From positions 1 through 36,493 of the forward strand of contig JAIEHQ010000052.1 of assembly GCA_029065825.1 (NCBI GenBank): 36,493 bases of DNA, given 5' to 3'. A model generated the notes under the pieces. That model was not told the DNA's origin, did no database searches, and worked only from the letters and a program-made list of their open reading frames with translations. How positions within the stretch are numbered: the stretch's first letter is position 1; each line of letters opens with the position of its first letter. Source of the stretch: Alistipes sp. Lineage in GTDB: Bacteria; Bacteroidota; Bacteroidia; Bacteroidales; Rikenellaceae. A program made the translations under genes and the position numbers. This document shows positions 24,046 to 32,679 of this stretch, one piece after another.

Positions 24046-25548
24046 ATGAATCTTACCGGATACGAACGACGACCGAGCTGCGCGGTGCGCATCGGCCGCA
24101 TAACCATCGGCGACGGCCATCCGATCGCCGTGCAGTCGATGACCAACACCGCCACCTGCGACACGGAGGCCTGCCTCGCCCAGATCGAACGCATCCATCG
24201 GGCCGGCGGCGAGATCGTGCGGCTCACGGCCCAGGGCCGCCGCGAGGGGGAGAACCTGCAGCGGATCGCACAGGGGCTGCGCGAGCGGGGATGCCCGACG
24301 GCCCTGGTCGCCGACATCCATTTCGTTCCCGAGGTGGCGGCCATCGCCGCCGAATACGTCGATAAGGTACGCATCAACCCGGGCAACTACCGCTCCTCGC
24401 ACGGCGAGTTCGAGGCGCTCATCGAGCAGTGCCGCCGGCGCGGGGTGGCGATCCGCATCGGCGTGAACCACGGATCGCTCGCCAAGCGGATCTTCGACGA
24501 GTGGGGCGACACGCCCGAAGGGATGGTGGCCTCGGCGATGGAGTTCCTCCGCGTCTGCCGCGAGCACGACTTCGACCAGGTGGCGGTCTCGATGAAATCG
24601 AGCAACACCCGGGTCATGGTGGCCGCCTACCGGCTGCTCGTCGAGGCGATGGAGCGCGAAGGGATGCGCTACCCGCTGCACTTGGGTGTCACGGAGGCCG
24701 GCAACGGACTGGAGGGGCGCATCAAGAGCGCCGTGGGCATCGGGGCGCTGCTGGCCGACGGCATCGGCGATACGATCCGCGTCTCGCTGACCGAAGCGCC
24801 CGAAAACGAAATTCCCGTCGCCCGCCTGCTGGCCGACCACTTCGCCCGCCGCGAGGGACGGTTCGAGGTCGCCCACCCCGAACGCTACTCGCCCACGCAG
24901 TACCGCCGCCGCAGTCCGATCCAGACCCCGCTCATCCACTCCGAACTGCCCGCCCAATGGCGCGTGATCGAAGCCGTATCGGGCAACCCGACGGCAGAGC
25001 TGCGGGCCGCGATCCTGAACCTCGACCGGGCCGACGAGCCGGTGGCCGTCGCCCGCCGCTACGACGACCCCACCGTCGAGCAGGTCGCCGTCAAAGCCGC
25101 CGCCGACCTGGGGGCGCTCTTTCTCGACGGCCTCGCAGATGGCATCCGCATCGAAGCCCCCTGCCTGACCGATGCGGAAACCGAACAGATCGAGCTGATG
25201 ATCCTGCAGGCGGCCCGCGTGCGCATGTCGCGCACCGAATACATAGCCTGCCCGAGCTGCGGCCGCACGCTCTACGACATCGAAGGCACGCTCGCCGCGA
25301 TACGCGCCCGCACCGCCCACCTCAAAAACCTGCGCATCGGCGTGATGGGCTGCATCGTGAACGGTCCCGGCGAGATGGCCGATGCCGACTACGGCTATGT
25401 CGGGGCCGCCCCCGGACGCATCACCCTCTACAAGGGGCGCACCGTCGTGGAGAAGAACATACCCCAGGAGGAGGCGCTCGACCGGCTGGTGGCGCTCATC
25501 AAGGCCGGCGGCGACTGGATCGAACCCGAAACCCGCAGCGCCTTATGA
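24046..25548 (+). CDS. ispG: 4-hydroxy-3-methylbut-2-enyl diphosphate synthase (flavodoxin/ferredoxin), long form
   Basis: A 500-residue iron-sulfur enzyme of the MEP isoprenoid pathway, converting MEcPP to HMBPP. The TIM-barrel part carries PIAVQSMTNT, VADIHF, KVRINPGNY and SMKSSN. The cluster domain has YIACPSCGRT (Cys402, Cys405), GCIVNGPGEM (Cys436, Glu443) and DADYGYVG. Between the barrel and the cluster domain, residues about 265-395 form an insert absent from the E. coli enzyme (372 residues). Bacteroidetes and plant enzymes carry such an insert but are usually near 600 residues, so this one is shortened. The stop overlaps the ATG of the WbqC-like gene by 4 bp. Confidence 0.95.
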   Translation: MNLTGYERRPSCAVRIGRITIGDGHPIAVQSMTNTATCDTEACLAQIERIHRAGGEIVRLTAQGRREGENLQRIAQGLRERGCPTALVADIHFVPEVAAIAAEYVDKVRINPGNYRSSHGEFEALIEQCRRRGVAIRIGVNHGSLAKRIFDEWGDTPEGMVASAMEFLRVCREHDFDQVAVSMKSSNTRVMVAAYRLLVEAMEREGMRYPLHLGVTEAGNGLEGRIKSAVGIGALLADGIGDTIRVSLTEAPENEIPVARLLADHFARREGRFEVAHPERYSPTQYRRRSPIQTPLIHSELPAQWRVIEAVSGNPTAELRAAILNLDRADEPVAVARRYDDPTVEQVAVKAAADLGALFLDGLADGIRIEAPCLTDAETEQIELMILQAARVRMSRTEYIACPSCGRTLYDIEGTLAAIRARTAHLKNLRIGVMGCIVNGPGEMADADYGYVGAAPGRITLYKGRTVVEKNIPQEEALDRLVALIKAGGDWIEPETRSAL

Positions 25549-26144
25549 CGATTCTTCCGGCAGCTTACCTCGGATCGGTCGCCTATTTCGCCCGGCTGCT
25601 CCGCGACGAGTGCGTGATCGACCTGGGCGAACACTTCGTCAAGCGCTCCGAGCGCAACCGGGCGCGGATCCTGACCTCAGGCGGCGTAATGGAACTGACG
25701 GCCCACGTCCGCAACGCCGACCGCCCCCGCACCCCGATGCGCGAGGTGCGGCTCGACTACTCGAAGCGCTGGCAGCACCAGCACTGGATGTCGCTCGTGT
25801 CGGGCTACCGGGGTTCGCCCTATTTCGACCACTACCGCGAGCGATTCGAACCCTTCTACCGCCGCCGCTTCGACTTTTTGGCCGACTACGACCTGGAGCT
25901 TACCCGCATCCTGCTCGAAGCCTTCGGCGGAACGATGCCGCGCATCTCGGAATCCTACGTCGAGGCGGCAGCCGGCGACCTCGACCTGCGCCCCAGAAAC
26001 AGCGAGGACCCGGCGTTCTCCGCCGAGCCCTACGTCCAGGTCTTCTCCGACCGCCTGCCCTTCGCCCCTAATCTATCCGCAGCAGACCTCCTGTTTGCGG
26101 AAGGTCCCGGCGCTGCGGCGCTATCAAAGGCCAGTCTCCGGTAA
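25545..26144 (+). CDS. WbqC-family protein
   Basis: A 199-residue protein. The start TILPAAYLGSVAYFARLL, the middle LDYSKRWQHQHWMSLVSGYRGSPYF and the end YVQVFSDRLPFAPNLSAADLLFAEGP match the WbqC-like family (named from an O-antigen locus gene). In Bacteroidetes this gene is widespread outside polysaccharide loci and its reaction is not established. The track merges it with a shadow frame of ispG; the real start is the ATG at 25545, overlapping the ispG stop (ATGA), so translation is coupled. Its last 77 bp overlap the 3' end of the convergent GH2-like gene. Confidence 0.85.
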   Translation: MTILPAAYLGSVAYFARLLRDECVIDLGEHFVKRSERNRARILTSGGVMELTAHVRNADRPRTPMREVRLDYSKRWQHQHWMSLVSGYRGSPYFDHYRERFEPFYRRRFDFLADYDLELTRILLEAFGGTMPRISESYVEAAAGDLDLRPRNSEDPAFSAEPYVQVFSDRLPFAPNLSAADLLFAEGPGAAALSKASLR

Positions 26145-28104
26145 AAATCGCCTCGTCGCGCAGCGCTCCGGCCGCAGCTTCGATGCGGACCCGGCCCCGC
26201 ATGCGCACCGAATCGCAGCGATAGATGCACGGAGCATACTCCCGCACGGGCAGCGTATCGCCGTCGACCGTCACGACAGGCTCCCCGGCCGAGGAGTACA
26301 CCGTGACGGTCTGCAACCCCGCATCGCGGCGGTCGCGACGGCGATCGGCGATGCGGAGGGTCGGGACCTCTCCGTTCCAGAGCGCCTTGTAAAGATAGAA
26401 GGCATCCTTGCGCTGGCGACGATCCATCGTCACGAGTCCCGTCGCCTCGACCCCCTGCGGCTCCCGAACCGAGCCGTAGTCGCACAGGGTATTGATCCAC
26501 ACGCCCCACAGCAGCGTATCGCGCAGCAGATAACGGGTATAGTCCTCGTGGAAACGGGTCTGCCGCCCCTCCGTCTGCGGCAGGGGCGCACCGGGGCGAC
26601 GCGCCGGTGCGAACTGCTGCTCGGGCGATCCGGCACCGCCGTAGCACACGCCCGAACGAAGCTCGGGCCAGCCGGCATGGAGGCGTTCGAGCCAGACGGC
26701 CAGATCGTCCGTATGCCCCTTGTCCCATCCGACCTCCTGCGCCCAGACCACCAGATCGGTTATCCGGTTCAGTTCGCCGTCCTGATTGCTGCATGCGACG
26801 GTGGAGCGCGACGGATCGCTGCGGCGGGCCTGTTCCTGGAGCGATCGCACGTAGGGCACGGGATTCTCGCCCCGCTGCCAGAGCCTGTCGAACAGCCCCC
26901 ACATGACCACCGACGGACGGTTGATATTCTGGGCGATGATCTCGCTCAGCTGAAGCCGACCGTTCTCCTCGATGCGCGGCGCAGGATAATAGGAGAGATC
27001 GCTCAGATAGGGGGCGCGGATCAGGGGCAGATCGATCCATACCAACACCCCCTCCCGGTCGCACAGATCGTAAAGATGCGGCGCGTGGGGTCCGGCCGGC
27101 GAACGCAGGGCATTGGCTCCCAGCTCGCGCAGCAAGGCGAAATCCTCGTCGTAGTCGCCGTCGGTCAGGGCGTTCGCCCGCCCCGCGCGATCGTAGTAGA
27201 GCGTCACGCCGCGCACCGGAACCAGCGAATCGTTGAGCCGGAATCCCTCGTCGGCCGTAAAGCGCAGGTTGCGAAACCCTGTCTCGACACACACCTCGTC
27301 GCTCGAAGAGTCGCTCTCCGCCCGAACGCAAACCCGGTAAAGCGCAGGATCGTCCGTGCTCCAGAGCCGGGGCCGTCCGATGACGAAGGGCACCGCGACC
27401 GGCTTGCCGTCGATCTTCGCCCGGAGCGTCTTGGCGGCTACGAGGCTGTCGCCCGCATCGCGCACCTCGACCGTCAGCCGGCAGGCGCTCTCCCCGCGCG
27501 AGGTAAGGTAGATCTCCGCATCGGCCTCGACCCGCTCGGCCGAGACCGTCCGGGGACGGACGAGCACCCCGTCCGACCCCAGATGCAGGGGCGAAACGGC
27601 CGTCGGCCCGGTCACGATCAGCTCCACCGGGCGGTGGATGCCTCCGTAGAGGTTATGCACCGACGAGAGCGGCAGCACCTCTCCGTTCGCGGCATTGCAG
27701 ACGACCACACGCAGCTGGTTCTCCTCGCCGAAGCGCACCCGGTCCGTGATTTCGAAGACGAAGGCGGTCGTGCCGCCCCGGTGCTCGCCGACATAGCGGC
27801 CATTCACCAGCAGCGCGGCCGTACTCTCGACACCGTAGAACTTCAGGAAGAGCCGCTGCCCGCTCCACTGCCTGGGCACATAGAGCCGCCGCTGGTAGTC
27901 GGCCGTCGTGCGCAGGTAGTCGCCCCCGCCGGCCAGCGCATCGAGGTTCCAGGTATGGGGCAGCGTCACGCAGCGGGCGTTGTCGCTGCTGTTCTCATGA
28001 CGGAAGGAGAAAGCCCAGGAGTCGTTGAGCGGATACACCTCGCGGCCCTCCGCAGCACCCGCCAGCACAAGGCCAAGCAAAAGAATCAGAATCGTTTTTT
28101 TCAT
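26068..28104 (-). CDS. Glycoside hydrolase family 2-like protein lacking catalytic residues
   Basis: A 678-residue exported protein with a signal peptide (KKTILILLLGLVLAGAAEG). The GH2 order is kept: a sugar-binding jelly-roll domain (about 25-170, VTLPHTWNLDA, HNLYGGIHRPVEL), an immunoglobulin-like domain (175-280) and a TIM-barrel-like part from about 285 (VRGVTLYYD, NALRSPAGPHAPHLYDLCDREGVLVWIDLP). The acid/base site, normally WxxxNE, reads VVMWGLFDRL, with Arg407 where Glu is expected. The nucleophile site, normally SEYGAG, reads SGVCYGGAGS, with Cys487. The usual active-site His residues are also lost. It is probably a carbohydrate-binding pseudoenzyme. The start at 28104 is chosen for the signal peptide and because the -7 box lies upstream of it. 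No SusC/D pair is nearby. Confidence 0.8.
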   Translation of the reverse strand: MKKTILILLLGLVLAGAAEGREVYPLNDSWAFSFRHENSSDNARCVTLPHTWNLDALAGGGDYLRTTADYQRRLYVPRQWSGQRLFLKFYGVESTAALLVNGRYVGEHRGGTTAFVFEITDRVRFGEENQLRVVVCNAANGEVLPLSSVHNLYGGIHRPVELIVTGPTAVSPLHLGSDGVLVRPRTVSAERVEADAEIYLTSRGESACRLTVEVRDAGDSLVAAKTLRAKIDGKPVAVPFVIGRPRLWSTDDPALYRVCVRAESDSSSDEVCVETGFRNLRFTADEGFRLNDSLVPVRGVTLYYDRAGRANALTDGDYDEDFALLRELGANALRSPAGPHAPHLYDLCDREGVLVWIDLPLIRAPYLSDLSYYPAPRIEENGRLQLSEIIAQNINRPSVVMWGLFDRLWQRGENPVPYVRSLQEQARRSDPSRSTVACSNQDGELNRITDLVVWAQEVGWDKGHTDDLAVWLERLHAGWPELRSGVCYGGAGSPEQQFAPARRPGAPLPQTEGRQTRFHEDYTRYLLRDTLLWGVWINTLCDYGSVREPQGVEATGLVTMDRRQRKDAFYLYKALWNGEVPTLRIADRRRDRRDAGLQTVTVYSSAGEPVVTVDGDTLPVREYAPCIYRCDSVRMRGRVRIEAAAGALRDEAIFTGDWPLIAPQRRDLPQTGGLLRID

Positions 28105-28137
28105 CGCAATCGGAACTTTCGGTTCGTAATGACGGCG

Positions 28138-28145
28138 CAAAGATA
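28138..28145 (-). promoter_or_regulatory. -7 box for the GH2-like gene
   Basis: The minus strand reads TATCTTTG (TAnnTTTG), 33 bp before the GH2-like ATG. No TTTG lies 20 bp upstream, so the promoter may depend on an activator; the dyad sites at 28175-28220 lie just upstream. Confidence 0.5.
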
Positions 28146-28174
28146 AGAAACCCGCGACAGATGCGGCGGGCGAC

Positions 28175-28191
28175 TGTGGAATAATTCCACA
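28175..28191. promoter_or_regulatory. 17-bp perfect dyad TGTGGAATAATTCCACA
   Basis: TGTGGAAT and ATTCCACA are perfect inverted arms around one central A. The dyad lies between the divergent GH2-like gene and RND efflux operon, about 30 bp upstream of the GH2-like -7 box. It looks like an operator for a dimeric regulator; no regulator gene is adjacent. Confidence 0.45.
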
Positions 28192-28197
28192 CCGGCG

Positions 28198-28220
28198 CAT
28201 TCCGTTCCACAAACGGAATG
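28198..28220. promoter_or_regulatory. Second dyad, CATTCCGTT/AACGGAATG
   Basis: Perfect 9-bp inverted arms around CCACA. It shares TTCCACA (28205-28211) with the first dyad (28185-28191), exactly 20 bp apart, or about two helical turns. It may be a second operator half or an RNA hairpin in the efflux operon leader. Confidence 0.4.
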
Positions 28221-28331
28221 GTTCGCACACCCGGGATTCCGAAACATTATCGTTCTGATAAATATAGTATTACAAAAATCAGGCCGAAGCGGCAGAACTT
28301 TTGAAACTCCCCGTCCAAACCCGATTGAAAG

Positions 28332-29579
28332 ATGAAGAAGAAATTGGATCGAATGACCCGGAATCTGAGGGACCTCAAATGGGAGCGTCCCCGCAAGCGC
28401 CCCGCGAAGGAGCGCCGCCGCAAGTTCTCGCTCCGGCAGTGGGCGCTGGCCGTCTTCCTGGCGGCTGCGGCAGGAATCGCACTGACCGTCTGGCTGCGCC
28501 CCCGTCCGGTCGCGGTGCAGCTTCCGGTGGTCGAGGTCGAACCGGTCGCGACGGAGGACGTGAACATCTACGGCGACTACGTGGGCCGCATCCGCGCCCA
28601 GCAGTTCGTCGAGATCCGGGCGCGCGTCGAAGGCTATCTCGAAAAGATGCTCTTCGCCGAAGGAACCTACATCGAAAAGGGGCAGACGCTCTTCGTGATC
28701 GACCCCAAAATCTACCGTGCGCGCGTCGATCGGGCCAAGGCCCAGCTGAACAAGGCCCGGGCACACGCCCTCAAGGCCGAACGCGACCTGAACCGCATCC
28801 GTCCGCTCTACGAGCAGAACGCCGCCAGCCAGCTCGACCTCGACAACGCCATAGCCTCCTACGAAAGCGCCGCCGCCGACGTGGTAGTCGGCGAGGCCGA
28901 CCTCACGCAGGCCGAGACGACGCTCGGCTACACCACCGTCCGCTCCCCCATCTCGGGCTATATCTCCGAACGCAACGCCGACATCGGCACGCTGGTCGGC
29001 CCGGGCGGCAAATCGCTGCTGGCGACCGTTGTCAAGAGCGACACGGTGCGGGTCGATTTCAGCATGACGGCGCTCGACTACCTGCGCTCGAAAGCCCGCA
29101 ACGTCAATCTGGGACACAAGGACTCCACCCGCAAGTGGGATCCCTACATTACCGTCACGCTGGCTGACGGAGCGCAGTATCCCTACCGGGGACTGGTCGA
29201 TTTCGCCGATCCGCAGGTCGATCCCCGCACGGGAACCTTCTCCGTGCGCGCCGAGATGCCCAATCCGGAGCACATCCTCCTGCCCGGTCAGTTCACTCAG
29301 GTGCGGCTGCTGCTCGACGTGCGCGAGCGGGCCGTGGTGGCCCCCAAGAAGGCGATCATGATCGAGAAGGGCGGTGCCTACATCTTCGTCGTGCGCCGCG
29401 ACAGCGTGGTCGAGAAGCGACTGGTCGAGACCGGACCCGAGATCGGCAACAAATTCGTCATCGAGCGCGGTCTGGCCCCCGCCGAACGGATCGTGGTGGA
29501 GGGATACCACAAGCTCGCGCACGGCATGAAAGTCGAACCTGTGGCCTCTTTCGAAGAGGCGGCGCAAAAGGAGGAGTAG
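28332..29579 (+). CDS. RND efflux periplasmic adaptor (membrane fusion protein)
   Basis: A 415-residue adaptor of the AcrA/HlyD type. Barrel-sandwich halves are visible (VEIRARVEGYLEKMLFAEGTYIEKGQTLFVID and TTVRSPISGYISERNADIGTLV) around a coiled-coil hairpin (about 120-205), then a beta-barrel (ITVTLADGAQYPYRGLVDFADPQVDPRTGTFSVRAE) and a membrane-proximal domain. Unlike most Bacteroidetes AcrA-like lipoproteins it has no lipobox; the N terminus is a very basic cytoplasmic stretch of about 36 residues followed by a single span (WALAVFLAAAAGIALTVWL). It joins the pump to the outer-membrane factor. The pump gene starts 4 bp after its stop. Confidence 0.93.
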   Translation: MKKKLDRMTRNLRDLKWERPRKRPAKERRRKFSLRQWALAVFLAAAAGIALTVWLRPRPVAVQLPVVEVEPVATEDVNIYGDYVGRIRAQQFVEIRARVEGYLEKMLFAEGTYIEKGQTLFVIDPKIYRARVDRAKAQLNKARAHALKAERDLNRIRPLYEQNAASQLDLDNAIASYESAAADVVVGEADLTQAETTLGYTTVRSPISGYISERNADIGTLVGPGGKSLLATVVKSDTVRVDFSMTALDYLRSKARNVNLGHKDSTRKWDPYITVTLADGAQYPYRGLVDFADPQVDPRTGTFSVRAEMPNPEHILLPGQFTQVRLLLDVRERAVVAPKKAIMIEKGGAYIFVVRRDSVVEKRLVETGPEIGNKFVIERGLAPAERIVVEGYHKLAHGMKVEPVASFEEAAQKEE

Positions 29580-29583
29580 CCCC

Positions 29584-32500
29584 ATGAAAAGCGACTTTTT
29601 CATCGACCGGCCCGTCTTCTCGACGGTGCTTTCGATCGTCATCGTCATCGTCGGCGCCATCGGTCTGGCGCTGCTGCCCGTCGATCAGTATCCGCAGATC
29701 GTACCGCCCGTGGTCCGCATCTCGGCCTCCTACCCGGGTGCCGACGCACAAACCGTCACGCAGGCGGTCGCCACCCCCGTCGAGCAGGAGCTGAACGGCA
29801 CCCCGGGCATGATCTACATGGAGTCGTCCAGCTCCAACTCGGGCGGCTTCTCCGCCGTCGTGACCTTCGACATCGCGACCGACCCCGACCTGGCGGCCGT
29901 CGATATTCAGAACCGGCTCAAGAAGGCCGAATCGCGCCTGCCGGCCGAGGTGGTGCAGAACGGCATCTCGGTCGAGAAGCAGGCCGCCAGCAAGCTGATG
30001 ACCATCACGCTGCTCTCGTCCGACCCGAAGTTCGACGAGATCTACCTTTCAAACTACGCCACCCTCAACGTACTCGACATGCTGCGGCGCATCCCCGGCG
30101 TGGGCAGCATCTCGAACGTGGGCAGTCGCTACTACGCCATGCAGGTGTGGGTCAGCCCCGACAAGCTGGCCGACCTGGGCCTGACGGTCAAGGACCTCCA
30201 GGCGGCGCTGAAGGATCAGAACCGCGAGTCGGCGGCCGGCGTGCTGGGACAGGCTCCGATGACGGGCATCGACGTGACGATCCCCATCACGGCGCAGGGC
30301 CGCCTCTCGTCGGTGGGCGAGTTCGAGCAGATCGTCGTGCGGGCCAACCCCGACGGTTCGGTCATCCGCCTGCGCGACGTGGCCGAAATCTCGCTCGAAG
30401 CCTCGACCTACACCACCGAAAGCGGCATCAACGGAGGCAACGCCGCCGTGCTGAACATCAACATGCTGCCCGGAGCCAACGCGATGGCGGTCGCCGAGGC
30501 GGTCAAGACGGCGATGGAGGAGATCAGCCGCAACTTCCCCGAGGGCATCTCCTACGAGATTCCGTTCGACATGACCACCTACATCTCCGAGTCGATCCAC
30601 CACGTCTATCAGACCCTCTTCGAGGCGCTGCTGCTGGTCATCCTGGTGGTCTTCCTCTCGCTGCAGAGCTGGCGCGCGACGCTCATCCCGATCGTCGCGG
30701 TCCCGATCTCGCTCGTGGGCACCTTCGGCGTGATGATGATCTTCGGCTTCTCGCTCAACATGCTCACGCTGCTGGGCCTGATCCTCGCCATCGGCATCGT
30801 GGTCGATGACGCGATCGTGGTGGTCGAGAACGTCGATCGCATCATGCACGAAGAGGGACTCTCCCCCTACGAGGCGACCAAGAAAGCGATGCGCAGCCTG
30901 AGCGGGGCGCTGATCGCCATGTCGCTGGTGCTGTGCGCCGTATTCGTCCCCGTAAGTTTCCTTTCGGGCATCACGGGACAGCTCTACCGCCAGTTTACCG
31001 TCACCATCGCCGTCTCGGTCATCATCTCCACGGTGGTGGCCCTCACGCTCAGCCCCGTCATGTGCTCGCTCTTCCTGCGCCCCGAGAAGACGGGACGCAA
31101 GAACAAGTTCTTCCGCTACATCAACGTGGCGCTCGCCCGGGGCAACAAGCTCTACGTGCGCATGATCGCCCGGGCGCTGACCCGCTCGCGCCGCATGTTC
31201 GCCGCCTTCGGCATCGTCCTGGTCGGCATCTGGCTGATGAACCGCCTGGTCCCCCAGAGTTTCATGCCGCAGGAGGACCAGGGCTACTTTACCGTCGAAC
31301 TCGAACTGCCCGAGGGGGCGACCATCGAGCGGACGCGCCGCGTGACGGGGCGCGCGATGGAGTTCCTGATGCAGGATCCCGACGTGGAGTATGTCCTCAA
31401 CGTGACGGGATCGAGTCCCCGCGTGGGCAACAACCAGGGTCGCAGCCAGCTGACCGTGATCCTCAAGTCGTGGAAGGAGCGCAAGACGGAGCAGATCTCG
31501 GAGGTGATGCAGCGCGTGCGGCGCGAACTGTCGCGCTACCCCGAATCGAAGGTCTATCTCTCGACCCCGCCCGTCATCCCGGGGCTGGGCACCTCGGGCG
31601 GCTTCGAGATGGTGCTCGAAGCGCGCGGCGACGCAGGATACGCCGACCTGCAGCGGGCGGTCGATTCGCTGCTGCACTACGCCTCGCAGCGGCCCCAGTT
31701 CGCGGGCCTCGCCTCCTCGATGCAGGCCGACATCCCGCAGCTCTACTTCGACGTGGACCGCGACAAGGCCCAGCTGCTGGGTGTCTCCATGTCGGACATC
31801 TTCTCGACGATGAAGGCCTTCACGGGTTCGATCTACGTCAATGACTTCAACATGTTCAACCGCATCTACCGCGTCTATATCCAGGCCGACGCCTCCTACC
31901 GTGCCGACCGCAACAACCTGAACCTCTTCTTCGTGCGCGGAGCCGACGGTGCGATGATCCCCATCACGTCGCTCGGCACGACCCACTATACCACGGGCGC
32001 GGGCACCGTCAAGCGCTTCAACATGTTCCACGCGGCGACCATCACGGGCGAAGCGGCCCACGGATACAGCTCGGGACAGGCGATGGCCGAACTGGAGCGG
32101 ATCGTGCGCGAAAAGCTGCCCGCCTCGATCGGTGTCGAGTGGAGCGGACTCTCCTATCAGGAGAAGCACGTGAGCGGTCAGACCGGCGCGGTGCTGGCCC
32201 TCGCCTTCCTCTTCGTCTTCCTCTTCCTGGCGGCCCAGTACGAAAGCTGGACGGTCCCCATCGCCGTGATCCTCTCCCTGCCGGTGGCCGGCATCGGCGC
32301 CTACCTGGGCATCTGGGTCTGCGGACTGGAGAACAACATCTACTTCCAGATCGGCCTGGTCATGCTCGTGGGTCTGGTGGCCAAGAACGCCATCCTGATC
32401 GTCGAATTCGCCAAAGAGGAGGTCGAGAAGGGGCGCGATGCCGTCACAGCGGCCTTTACCGCCGCACGCCTGCGCTTCCGCCCCATCGTGATGACCTCGC

Positions 32501-32679
32501 TGGCCTTCATCCTCGGCCTGCTTCCCCTGGTCTTCGCCTCGGGGCCCGGCTCGGCCAGCAGGCAGGGTATCGGCACGGGTGTCTTCTTCGGCATGCTGGT
32601 GGCCATTACCGCAGGCATCGTCTTCGTACCCTTCTTCTTCGTATGGGTCTATCGCATCAAAACCAAACTGAAACGATGA
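29584..32679 (+). CDS. RND multidrug efflux pump, HAE1 family
   Basis: A 1031-residue inner-membrane transporter of AcrB size. It opens with FFIDRPVFSTVLSIVIVIVG and contains the proton-relay pair in GIVVDDAIVVVENVDR (Asp408, Asp409) and the TM10 lysine in VGLVAKNAILIVEF (Lys934), so proton coupling appears intact. Two large periplasmic loops lie between TM1-2 and TM7-8 (LPQSFMPQEDQGYFTVELELPEGAT marks the second). HAE1 pumps export drugs, bile salts or hydrophobic compounds; the substrate is not readable here. Its stop overlaps the outer-membrane factor start by 4 bp. Confidence 0.95.
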   Translation: MKSDFFIDRPVFSTVLSIVIVIVGAIGLALLPVDQYPQIVPPVVRISASYPGADAQTVTQAVATPVEQELNGTPGMIYMESSSSNSGGFSAVVTFDIATDPDLAAVDIQNRLKKAESRLPAEVVQNGISVEKQAASKLMTITLLSSDPKFDEIYLSNYATLNVLDMLRRIPGVGSISNVGSRYYAMQVWVSPDKLADLGLTVKDLQAALKDQNRESAAGVLGQAPMTGIDVTIPITAQGRLSSVGEFEQIVVRANPDGSVIRLRDVAEISLEASTYTTESGINGGNAAVLNINMLPGANAMAVAEAVKTAMEEISRNFPEGISYEIPFDMTTYISESIHHVYQTLFEALLLVILVVFLSLQSWRATLIPIVAVPISLVGTFGVMMIFGFSLNMLTLLGLILAIGIVVDDAIVVVENVDRIMHEEGLSPYEATKKAMRSLSGALIAMSLVLCAVFVPVSFLSGITGQLYRQFTVTIAVSVIISTVVALTLSPVMCSLFLRPEKTGRKNKFFRYINVALARGNKLYVRMIARALTRSRRMFAAFGIVLVGIWLMNRLVPQSFMPQEDQGYFTVELELPEGATIERTRRVTGRAMEFLMQDPDVEYVLNVTGSSPRVGNNQGRSQLTVILKSWKERKTEQISEVMQRVRRELSRYPESKVYLSTPPVIPGLGTSGGFEMVLEARGDAGYADLQRAVDSLLHYASQRPQFAGLASSMQADIPQLYFDVDRDKAQLLGVSMSDIFSTMKAFTGSIYVNDFNMFNRIYRVYIQADASYRADRNNLNLFFVRGADGAMIPITSLGTTHYTTGAGTVKRFNMFHAATITGEAAHGYSSGQAMAELERIVREKLPASIGVEWSGLSYQEKHVSGQTGAVLALAFLFVFLFLAAQYESWTVPIAVILSLPVAGIGAYLGIWVCGLENNIYFQIGLVMLVGLVAKNAILIVEFAKEEVEKGRDAVTAAFTAARLRFRPIVMTSLAFILGLLPLVFASGPGSASRQGIGTGVFFGMLVAITAGIVFVPFFFVWVYRIKTKLKR

